This document shows positions 1 through 7,200 of a stretch of 8,284 nt of DNA, one piece after another (positions within the stretch are counted from its first letter, which is position 1; every line of letters begins with the position of its first letter). The notes below the pieces were generated by a model. The model was not told where the DNA came from and did no database searches. It saw only the letters and a list, made by a program, of their open reading frames with translations. Made by a program: the position numbers and the translations under genes. The DNA is from an uncultured Clostridia bacterium (GTDB taxonomy: Bacteria > Bacillota > Clostridia > Oscillospirales > Acutalibacteraceae). The stretch is taken from positions 1 through 8,284 of the forward strand of contig CAMNHG010000056.1 in assembly GCA_946539105.1 (NCBI GenBank). Direction: 5' to 3'.

Positions 1-6
1 TTTATT

Positions 7-1215
7 ATGCAGCTAAACAAAGTTTCAGTTGATGACATCAACGTAAAAGGCAAAAGGGTTCTCGTTCGCGTTGACTTTAACGTACCGCTCAAGGACGGCG
101 TTATCACCAACGACAACAGAATCCAGGCAGCTTTACCCACAATTAAAAAGCTCATCGCCGACGGCGGTAAGGTTATCCTCTGCTCTCACCTGGGCAAGCC
201 CAAGAACGGTCCCGAGGAAAAGTTCAGCCTTGCTCCCGTAGCGGTTCGTCTTTCCGAGCTTCTCGGTCAGGACGTTGTTTTCGCAAATGACGACGAGGTT
301 GTAGGCGAAAACGCAAAGAAGGCAGTTGCCGAAATGAACGACGGCGACGTTGTACTTCTTCAGAACACCCGCTTCAGAAAAGAAGAGACCAAGAACCTCG
401 AGCCCTTCTCAACTGAGCTCGCTTCTCTCGCGGAAGTATTCGTAATGGACGCTTTCGGTTCAGCTCACCGCGCTCACTGCTCAACCGCCGGCGTTACAGA
501 CCACATCAAGGACACAGCCGTTGGTTACCTTATGCAGAAGGAAATCAACTACCTCGGCAACGCTGTTGAAACTCCTGTTCGTCCCTTCGTTGCTATCCTC
601 GGCGGCGCAAAGGTTGCCGACAAGCTCAACGTTATCTCTAACCTCCTCGAAAAGTGCGACACACTTATCATCGGCGGCGGTATGGCTTACACCTTCCTCA
701 AGGCTCAGGGTAAAGAGGTCGGTAAGTCGCTCGTAGACGACACTAAGCTCGACTACTGCAAGGATATGATTAAGAAGGCAGAGGAGCTCGGCAAGCAGCT
801 TCTTCTCCCCATCGACACAACTATCGCGGCTAATTTCCCCGATCCCATTGACGGTCCCATCGACGTAGAGGTTGTTGACGTTGACTCTATTCCTGCCGAT
901 ATGGAAGGTCTCGACATCGGCGTTAAAACTCAGGAGCTCTTCGCAGACGCTGTTAAGAACGCCAAGACCGTTGTTTGGAACGGACCTATGGGCGTATTTG
1001 AGAATCCCACACTCGCTGCAGGTACAATCGCAGTTGCAAAGGCTCTCGCTGAGACCGACGCTACTACAATCATCGGCGGCGGCGACTCCGCTGCGGCTGT
1101 TATTCAGCTCGGCTTTGCCGATAAGATGAGCCACATCTCAACAGGCGGCGGTGCTTCTCTTGAATACCTCGAGGGCAAGACTCTCCCGGGTATCGCAGTT
1201 ATCGCTGACAAGTAA
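7..1215 (+). CDS. pgk: Phosphoglycerate kinase
   Basis: Cytoplasmic glycolytic enzyme that transfers phosphate from 1,3-bisphosphoglycerate to ADP, giving 3-phosphoglycerate and ATP. The 402 residues are the usual bacterial length and cover both Rossmann-like domains. Visible family motifs: RVDFNVPLK at 21-29 (PGK signature), R38, SHLGKPK at 60-66 (family SHLGRP), NTRFRKEE at 120-127, R155 in the AHRAH stretch, GGAKV at 199-203, the nucleotide-site GPMGVFE at 326-332, GGGDSAA at 357-363 and the C-terminal STGGGASLEYLEG. The ATG at 7 puts the signature where PGKs normally have it. Only six bases precede it, so the ribosome binding site is outside the window and a slightly earlier start cannot be excluded. 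It is first of three co-directional glycolytic genes; the 278-bp gap to tpiA is unusually long and full of hairpins. No missing residues or frameshifts seen. Confidence 0.98.
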   Translation: MQLNKVSVDDINVKGKRVLVRVDFNVPLKDGVITNDNRIQAALPTIKKLIADGGKVILCSHLGKPKNGPEEKFSLAPVAVRLSELLGQDVVFANDDEVVGENAKKAVAEMNDGDVVLLQNTRFRKEETKNLEPFSTELASLAEVFVMDAFGSAHRAHCSTAGVTDHIKDTAVGYLMQKEINYLGNAVETPVRPFVAILGGAKVADKLNVISNLLEKCDTLIIGGGMAYTFLKAQGKEVGKSLVDDTKLDYCKDMIKKAEELGKQLLLPIDTTIAANFPDPIDGPIDVEVVDVDSIPADMEGLDIGVKTQELFADAVKNAKTVVWNGPMGVFENPTLAAGTIAVAKALAETDATTIIGGGDSAAAVIQLGFADKMSHISTGGGASLEYLEGKTLPGIAVIADK

Positions 1216-1304
1216 AGCTAAATTGCGGCTGTGCCGCAGCTAAATTCACCTTCGGTGAGCTAAATTTGGCTTCGCCAAGCTAAATTCGCTTACGCGAGCT
1301 AATT
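1216..1304. repeat. Tandem array of four small hairpins joined by a constant 9-base linker
   Basis: Begins at the base after the pgk stop codon. The linker AGCTAAATT occurs at 1216-1224, 1238-1246, 1258-1266 and 1278-1286, with a shortened fifth copy AGCTAATT at 1297-1304. Between linkers lie four different self-complementary inserts: GCGGC-TGT-GCCGC, CACC-TTC-GGTG, TGGC-TTC-GCCA and CGC-TTAC-GCG. In each, the linker's last T and the next linker's first A extend the stem by one pair. Unit lengths are 22, 20, 20 and 19 bases, so it is not a codon-phased repeat. Linkers are identical while stems differ with both arms changed together. No U-run follows, so it is not a standard terminator, though it may slow exonucleases at the pgk 3' end. 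Inference: a modular interspersed repeat of unknown family. Confidence 0.9.
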
Positions 1305-1326
1305 GGCAAATTAATTATACTATTCG

Positions 1327-1358
1327 ACAGGGACAGCTTGCTTAATAACTGTCCCTGT
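1327..1358. repeat. REP-like hairpin with 10-bp perfect stem
   Basis: ACAGGGACAG (1327-1336) and CTGTCCCTGT (1349-1358) are exact reverse complements separated by a 12-base AT-rich loop. No run of T follows either arm, so it is not an intrinsic terminator. GGGAC-type palindromes of this kind are common extragenic repeats in Firmicutes, but assignment to such a family is inference. Confidence 0.7.
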
Positions 1359-1373
1359 ACAAGTCAATGTAGG

Positions 1374-1441
1374 GTTCGGTCTTTGAGGTGTTGTCCAAAT
1401 CTTTGATTTGGGTAACAACACCCATGCAAAGCTGACCGAAC
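1374..1441 (+). other. Long multi-helix stem-loop in the tpiA leader
   Basis: Four consecutive helices fold into one elongated hairpin. GTTCGGT (1374-1380) pairs with ACCGAAC (1435-1441), CTTTG (1381-1385) with CAAAG (1427-1431), GGTGTTGT (1387-1394) with ACAACACC (1415-1422), and CCAAAT (1395-1400) with ATTTGG (1406-1411) around a five-base CTTTG loop. Short bulges sit at 1386, 1412-1414, 1423-1426 and 1432-1434. A further small dyad, GGAAT-T-ATTCC, follows at 1443-1453. The structure ends about 36 bases before the tpiA ribosome binding site. It has no U-tract, so it is not a simple terminator. It could be a cis-acting leader RNA, a processing or stability element, or a degenerate mobile palindrome. 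I do not recognise it as a known riboswitch class. Confidence 0.6.
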
Positions 1442-1477
1442 TGGAATTATTCCGAAATACGTAATTTACAATCATTT

Positions 1478-1484
1478 GAAAGGA
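1478..1484 (+). promoter_or_regulatory. Ribosome binding site that fixes the tpiA start
   Basis: GAAAGGA lies nine bases before the ATG at 1494. The in-frame TTG at 1476 overlaps this site itself and has no Shine-Dalgarno sequence of its own, so it cannot be the real start. Confidence 0.85.
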
Positions 1485-1493
1485 ATTATAATT

Positions 1494-2261
1494 ATGGATA
1501 AAGCAAAAAGAAAAGCTATCATCGCCGGCAACTGGAAGATGAACAAAACTCCTTCCGAGGCAACAGCACTTCTTAACGAGATTACTCCCCTTGTAAAGGA
1601 CGCCGACTGCGAGGTTATCGCATGCGTTCCTTACGTTGACATTGCCGCTGCCGTTGAGGCAACAAAGGGCACAAACGTTAAAATCGGCGCAGAGAACTGC
1701 CACTGGGCAGAGAGCGGTGCTTTCACAGGCGAAATTTCAACCGGTATGCTCAAGGAAATCGGTGTTGAGTACGTTGTACTCGGCCACTCCGAGAGACGTC
1801 AGTACTTCGGTGAGACCGATGAGACCGTTAACAAGAGAACAAAGGCTGCTCTCGCGGCAGGCTTAAAGCCCATCGTTTGCGTAGGCGAGCTGCTTTGGGA
1901 GCGCGAGTGCGACATCACTGAGGAAGTTATTGCTCGCCAGATTAAGCTGGACCTTTGGGACGTTACCGAGGACGAGCTCAAGAACGTTGTTATCGCTTAC
2001 GAGCCTGTTTGGGCTATCGGCACAGGTAAAACCGCTACATCAGACCAAGCAGAGGAAGTTTGCGCGTTTATCCGCGCTCAGCTCGCTAAGCTGTACAATC
2101 AGGCTGCCGCTGACGCTGTTACAATTCAATACGGCGGTTCAATGAACGACGGCAACGCCGACGAGCTTCTCTCAAAGACAAACGTTGACGGCGGACTTAT
2201 CGGCGGTGCGTCACTCGTAGCCGAGAAATTCGCGGCTATCGTTAAGGCTGCGAGCAAATAA
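1494..2261 (+). CDS. tpiA: Triosephosphate isomerase
   Basis: Cytoplasmic TIM-barrel enzyme interconverting dihydroxyacetone phosphate and glyceraldehyde-3-phosphate. From the ATG at 1494 the protein is 255 residues, the usual bacterial length. All catalytic parts are visible: AGNWKMN at 11-17 with catalytic Lys15, GHSERR at 97-102 with electrophilic His98, AYEPVWAIGTG at 168-178 with the general base Glu170 and the start of flexible loop 6, and the phosphate-binding GGS at 214-216 and GLIGGASL near 234-241. The start is set by GAAAGGA nine bases upstream; an in-frame TTG six codons earlier overlaps that site. It sits between pgk and gpmI, with gaps of 278 and 220 bp that both hold palindromic repeats. 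I found no convincing separate promoter in the upstream gap, so read-through from pgk is likely. Confidence 0.98.
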   Translation: MDKAKRKAIIAGNWKMNKTPSEATALLNEITPLVKDADCEVIACVPYVDIAAAVEATKGTNVKIGAENCHWAESGAFTGEISTGMLKEIGVEYVVLGHSERRQYFGETDETVNKRTKAALAAGLKPIVCVGELLWERECDITEEVIARQIKLDLWDVTEDELKNVVIAYEPVWAIGTGKTATSDQAEEVCAFIRAQLAKLYNQAAADAVTIQYGGSMNDGNADELLSKTNVDGGLIGGASLVAEKFAAIVKAASK

Positions 2262-2269
2262 TTAAACCA

Positions 2270-2453
2270 TTTAAAGGCGCCCCCAACGCTTTAGCTTTGG
2301 GGGAGCTGTCGCGTAGCGACTGAGGGGGCTGCGTGTGAATTAGTACGAGTTTTCTTTTGCAATCCATAACGTGGCTCTATTGGAAACGTCTGCCCCCTCC
2401 GCCGCCTTAGGGCGGCACCTCCCCCGTAACAAGTGACGGGGGAGGCTTTAAAA
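2270..2453. repeat. 184-bp inverted-repeat element filling the tpiA-gpmI gap
   Basis: The ends are inverted: TTTAAAG at 2270-2276 against CTTTAAAA at 2446-2453. Each arm then has the same order of parts. Left arm: hairpin CCCCCAA/TTGGGGG (2280-2286 with 2297-2303), then GTCGC-GTA-GCGAC (2308-2320), then GAGGGGGC. Right arm, reversed: CCTCCCCCGT/ACGGGGGAGG (2418-2427 with 2436-2445), GCCGCC-TTAG-GGCGGC (2401-2416), then GCCCCCTCC. Stem sequences differ between arms but stay paired. A unique core of about 60 bp (2331-2390) has no gene. The layout resembles the non-autonomous CCCCCTC...GAGGGGG palindromes frequent in gut Clostridia (recalled, not searched). The last hairpin is followed only by CTTTAAAATCCTTT, a weak tail, so partial termination is possible but unproven. 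Confidence 0.85.
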
Positions 2454-2481
2454 TCCTTTAACAAAAAGAAAGGAAATTCCA

Positions 2482-4002
2482 ATGAAAAAACCTATGCTAC
2501 TTATGATTCTTGACGGCTTCGGTGTGGGCAAAAAGGGCGAGGAAAAGGCTAACGCTATCCTTGCCGCCAACACCCCGAACATCGACAAGCTCTTTGCCGA
2601 GAATCCGCTCACCCAGATCGGCGCATCGGGAATGGACGTAGGTCTGCCCGACGGTCAGATGGGCAACAGCGAGGTTGGTCACACCAACATCGGCGCGGGC
2701 AGAATCGTTTATCAGGAGCTTACAAGAATCACCAAAACAATAAATGAGGACAAGCTAAAGGACAACGAAGCCATCGTTGCCGCTATGGACAACGCCCTTA
2801 ACAAGGGCACCGCGCTCCACCTTATGGGCTTACTCTCCCCCGGCGGCGTTCACAGCCATATGACTCACCTCTACGGCATTCTTGAACTCGCCAAAAAGAA
2901 AGGTCTTAAGGACGTTTATATTCACGCTTTCCTCGACGGCCGTGACGTTCCGCCCTCGTCGGCGGCAGGCTACATTGAGGAATGTATGGCTAAGCTCGAC
3001 GAAATCGGCGTGGGCAAAATCGCCACCGTTATGGGACGTTACTACGCGATGGACAGAGATAACCGCTGGGAGCGCGTAGAAAAGGCGTATGCCGCTATTG
3101 TTTACCGCGAGGGCGTAGAGGCTGAATGCCCCGTTTGCGCGGTTAAAAAGAGCTATGAGGACGGAGTTACCGACGAGTTTGTTATCCCTGCCGTTATCAA
3201 GGGCGGCAAGGCAGTTGAGGCTGACGACAGTGTTATTTTCTACAACTTCCGCCCCGACAGAGCGCGTGAAATCACCAGAACTCTTGTCGACCCCGACTTT
3301 AACGGCTTTGAGAGAAGAAACGGTATGTTCCCCCTGTACTATGTATGTATGACCCAGTACGACGCTACAATGCCGAATGTTGAGGTTGCGTTTAAGCCCC
3401 AGACTCTGGTTAACACCATGGGCGAATACATCAGCTCGCTGGGTATGAAGCAGCTCAGAATTGCCGAGACCGAGAAGTACGCTCACGTAACCTTCTTCTT
3501 TAACGGCGGTGTAGAGAAGCAGTACGACGGCGAGGACAGAATCCTTGTTAAATCTCCGTCGGTAGCTACATACGACCTGCAGCCCGAGATGAGTGCTTAT
3601 GAGGTAACCGACAAGCTGGTTCCGGCGATTGAGAGCGGCAAGTACGATATGATAGTGCTCAACTTCGCTAACTGCGATATGGTAGGCCACACAGGCGTAT
3701 TCGAGGCGGCTGTAAAGGCGGTTGAGGCGGTTGATACCTGCGTAGGCAAGGTTATTGACGCTGTGCTCGCGCAAGGAGGTGCTGCAATCATCACCGCAGA
3801 CCACGGCAACGCCGACAAGATGATTGACGAGGACGGCGAGCCCTTCACGGCTCACACTACCAACCCCGTTCCCTTCTGCGTAATCGGTTACGACTGCAAG
3901 CTGCGCGAGGGCGGTGTTTTGGCTGATATTGCACCGACAATGCTCAGAATTATGAACCTCAAACAACCCGAGGAAATGAGCGGAAAGTCGATTATTATTT
4001 AA
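2482..4002 (+). CDS. gpmI: 2,3-bisphosphoglycerate-independent phosphoglycerate mutase
   Basis: Monomeric, cofactor-independent mutase, normally Mn-dependent, interconverting 3- and 2-phosphoglycerate through a phosphoserine intermediate. Its 506 residues match the family's usual length of about 510. Alkaline-phosphatase-superfamily metal sites are all visible: Asp11 in LDGFG, catalytic Ser63 in GNSEVGH (61-67), Asp399 and His403 in NCDMVGHTG, Asp440-His441 in TADHGNAD, and His458 in FTAHTTNP. Substrate-site residues: GGVHSH (121-126), DGRD (152-155), MGRYYAMDRD (184-193), FRPDRAR (256-262) and Lys332 in ETEKYAH. The start ATG has GAAAGGA seven bases upstream. It closes the glycolytic cluster; eno, often next in Firmicutes, is absent here, and an intrinsic terminator follows. 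A 391-codon open frame on the opposite strand is a codon-bias shadow. Confidence 0.98.
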   Translation: MKKPMLLMILDGFGVGKKGEEKANAILAANTPNIDKLFAENPLTQIGASGMDVGLPDGQMGNSEVGHTNIGAGRIVYQELTRITKTINEDKLKDNEAIVAAMDNALNKGTALHLMGLLSPGGVHSHMTHLYGILELAKKKGLKDVYIHAFLDGRDVPPSSAAGYIEECMAKLDEIGVGKIATVMGRYYAMDRDNRWERVEKAYAAIVYREGVEAECPVCAVKKSYEDGVTDEFVIPAVIKGGKAVEADDSVIFYNFRPDRAREITRTLVDPDFNGFERRNGMFPLYYVCMTQYDATMPNVEVAFKPQTLVNTMGEYISSLGMKQLRIAETEKYAHVTFFFNGGVEKQYDGEDRILVKSPSVATYDLQPEMSAYEVTDKLVPAIESGKYDMIVLNFANCDMVGHTGVFEAAVKAVEAVDTCVGKVIDAVLAQGGAAIITADHGNADKMIDEDGEPFTAHTTNPVPFCVIGYDCKLREGGVLADIAPTMLRIMNLKQPEEMSGKSIII

Positions 4003-4018
4003 CATAATACAAGTTAAA

Positions 4019-4046
4019 GGGCGGACAAATGTGTCCGCCCTGTTTT
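4019..4046 (+). terminator. Intrinsic terminator of the glycolytic cluster
   Basis: GGGCGGACA (4019-4027) pairs with TGTCCGCCC (4032-4040) over an AATG loop, followed by TGTTTT. It starts 17 bases after the gpmI stop codon. The left arm is identical to the hairpin arm at 4394-4402 in the nearby repeat element. Confidence 0.9.
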
Positions 4047-4060
4047 GCTGTCAGGAATAT

Positions 4061-4183
4061 TCAGGTGACCTGCGGTGAGTTTGCTTTTAAAAAGTCACCA
4101 TAAAAGTCACCACGCAGAAATAGCTTGTCTATGCGGTTTTTGAGTTTATCTGCGCCGCTGTGGTGATAAAAGCGGCGTTTTTT
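4061..4183. other. Structured stretch with 12-bp-period direct repeat; possible small RNA or coding remnant
   Basis: AAAAGTCACCA occurs at 4090-4100 and again at 4102-4112; a third partial copy, AAAGTCACC, is at 4255-4263, and the inverse GGTGAC is at 4064-4069. CTGCG.GTGA near 4070 can pair with TCACCACGCAG (4108-4118), and ATAG/CTAT around CTTGT forms a small hairpin near 4119-4132. The stretch ends in a + strand terminator. On the - strand, an open frame of 42 codons (4064-4189) ends at a TGA at 4061-4063; it has no ATG and no ribosome binding site, and contains the repeated peptide GDFYGDF. Either an untranslated RNA on + or the tail of a degraded gene on - would fit; neither is demonstrated. 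Confidence 0.35.
4153..4183 (+). terminator. Second + strand intrinsic terminator
   Basis: CGCCGCT (4153-4159) pairs with AGCGGCG (4171-4177) across an 11-base loop, directly followed by six T residues. The tail is on the + strand only, so it does not serve the convergent kinase gene. It may back up the gpmI terminator 110 bases upstream or end a separate short transcript. Confidence 0.75.
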
Positions 4184-4308
4184 AAACTTCTAAGCGAAAT
4201 TTTAAAAACTTTTAGTTTAATATATGGAATTTAAAAACAATCACTTTTTACACCAAAGTCACCGCAAATGGCAATTATTGGCATATCAGCGAAAATAATT
4301 AATGATGA
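4184..4308. other. AT-rich stretch without a recognisable gene
   Basis: Very AT-rich (runs such as TTTTAAAAACTTTTAG) with no ORF that has a ribosome binding site. It holds the third AAAGTCACC copy (4255-4263) and a TGGCAATTATTGGCA near-repeat (4269-4283). No clear promoter pair with correct spacing was found on either strand. Confidence 0.5.
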
Positions 4309-4425
4309 TTAATTGTAGGGGCAGCCCTTGCGGCTGTCATCATAGCAGACGTTTGTTCTCGTCTTAAGCAAATAACTTTTATTAAACGACCTCGGGCGGA
4401 CACACTGGTCCGCCCCTGCAATTAA
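4309..4425. repeat. MITE-like element with 14-bp terminal inverted repeats
   Basis: TTAATTGTAGGGGC (4309-4322) and GCCCCTGCAATTAA (4412-4425) are inverted repeats with one mismatch. Inside the left end, CAGCC-CTTGC-GGCTG (4322-4336) forms a hairpin; inside the right end, GGGCGGAC-ACACTG-GTCCGCCC (4394-4415) forms another. The interior of roughly 55 bp has no ORF. Size, inverted ends and lack of a gene suggest a non-autonomous mobile repeat. Elements beginning TTGTAGGGGC are, as I recall, widespread between genes in gut Clostridia. No definite target-site duplication is visible, though TTAA at both ends could be one. The right hairpin lacks a U-tail on the - strand, so it is a poor terminator for the kinase gene. 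Confidence 0.7.
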
Positions 4426-4443
4426 ACTCTTAACTCTAAGCTC

Positions 4444-4452
<9 letters not shown>
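4425..4452. repeat. Tandem heptamer (4 units) overlapping the kinase stop codon
   Basis: AACTCTT (4425-4431), AACTCTA (4432-4438), AGCTCTC (4439-4445) and AACTCTC (4446-4452) form a head-to-tail 7-bp repeat. It abuts the inverted-repeat element and runs through the last codons and stop of the - strand kinase gene. Confidence 0.75.
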
Positions 4453-6942
<2,490 letters not shown>

Positions 6943-7019
6943 AACCTACACCGTCTTTCAAGATGATTAAATAACCTATATTTGGTAATAATGCAGTATA
7001 AGTATATCACGTACTGTGG

Positions 7020-7047
7020 ATAATATCTATTCAAATTGTATAGTAAA
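7020..7047 (-). promoter_or_regulatory. Weak candidate promoter for the sensor kinase gene
   Basis: On the - strand TTTACT (7047-7042) and TATTAT (7025-7020) are separated by 16 bases, about 78 bases before the TTG start. The region is AT-rich and other pairs are possible, so this is only a best guess. Confidence 0.25.
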
Positions 7048-7100
7048 TGTTTGAAAAGATGTTATTTTATGGAAGTTTCCGAAATGACAATGCTTTTTTA

Positions 7101-7116
7101 TGCTCAATTTTGAGCA
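7101..7116. promoter_or_regulatory. 16-bp dyad, possible operator in the divergent promoter region
   Basis: TGCTCAA and TTGAGCA are perfect inverted half-sites separated by TT. The dyad sits 24 bases upstream of the transporter gene's candidate -35 and between the two divergent genes. A terminator is unlikely because the 2-base spacer is too tight and no U-tail follows. The bound regulator cannot be named. Confidence 0.5.
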
Positions 7117-7127
7117 AGTTACAATTT

Positions 7128-7146
7128 ATACTGTAAGTATTTGCAG
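7128..7146. promoter_or_regulatory. Overlapping dyads at the transporter -35 region
   Basis: ATACT-GTA-AGTAT (7128-7140) is a perfect 13-base dyad. CTGTAA-GTAT-TTGCAG (7131-7146) is a second dyad with one mismatch whose right half is the candidate -35 box. A repressor bound here would block polymerase; this is inference from position only. Confidence 0.4.
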
Positions 7147-7169
7147 TTAAAGTGAAAATAATGTATAAT
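7141..7169 (+). promoter_or_regulatory. Sigma-A-type promoter of the ABC transporter gene
   Basis: TTGCAG (7141-7146), a 17-base spacer, and a perfect TATAAT (7164-7169). The -35 matches consensus at only three of six positions; the -10 and spacing are ideal. Transcription would begin near 7176, leaving a leader of about 25 bases. Confidence 0.7.
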
Positions 7170-7200
7170 ATAAGTTAAGATTTTTACGTGAAGGAAAATT

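Noticed and set aside
481..1134. 217-codon open frame antisense to pgk
   Set aside because: Lies entirely inside a clear pgk gene; the long open frame comes from strong codon bias, and the translation is Cys-rich and resembles no family.
1216..1304. CRISPR-like array because of regular repeats and variable inserts
   Set aside because: Repeats are 9 bases and inserts 10-13 bases and self-complementary; CRISPR repeats and spacers are each over 20 bases, and no cas genes are present.
1303..1321. TTGGCA and TATACT as a promoter for tpiA
   Set aside because: The spacer is only seven bases, far too short for a sigma-A promoter.
1476..1493. Upstream TTG start for tpiA adding six residues
   Set aside because: The added codons contain the GAAAGGA ribosome binding site for the ATG at 1494, and the family begins shortly before AGNWKMN.
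1320..1703. 127-codon - strand open frame spanning the tpiA leader and 5' end
   Set aside because: Half overlaps tpiA antisense and half crosses the stem-loops; no start signal and no recognisable domain.
2291..2482. 63-codon - strand open frame across the tpiA-gpmI gap
   Set aside because: Its codons are the arms and hairpins of the inverted-repeat element; low-complexity Arg/Gly runs mirror the palindromes, so it is a spurious hypothetical.
2830..4005. 391-codon open frame antisense to gpmI
   Set aside because: Fully overlaps gpmI with all its catalytic motifs; no ribosome binding site and composition typical of an antisense shadow.
4394..4415. Terminator for the - strand kinase gene
   Set aside because: The hairpin is strong, but read on the - strand it is followed by GAGGTCG rather than a run of U.
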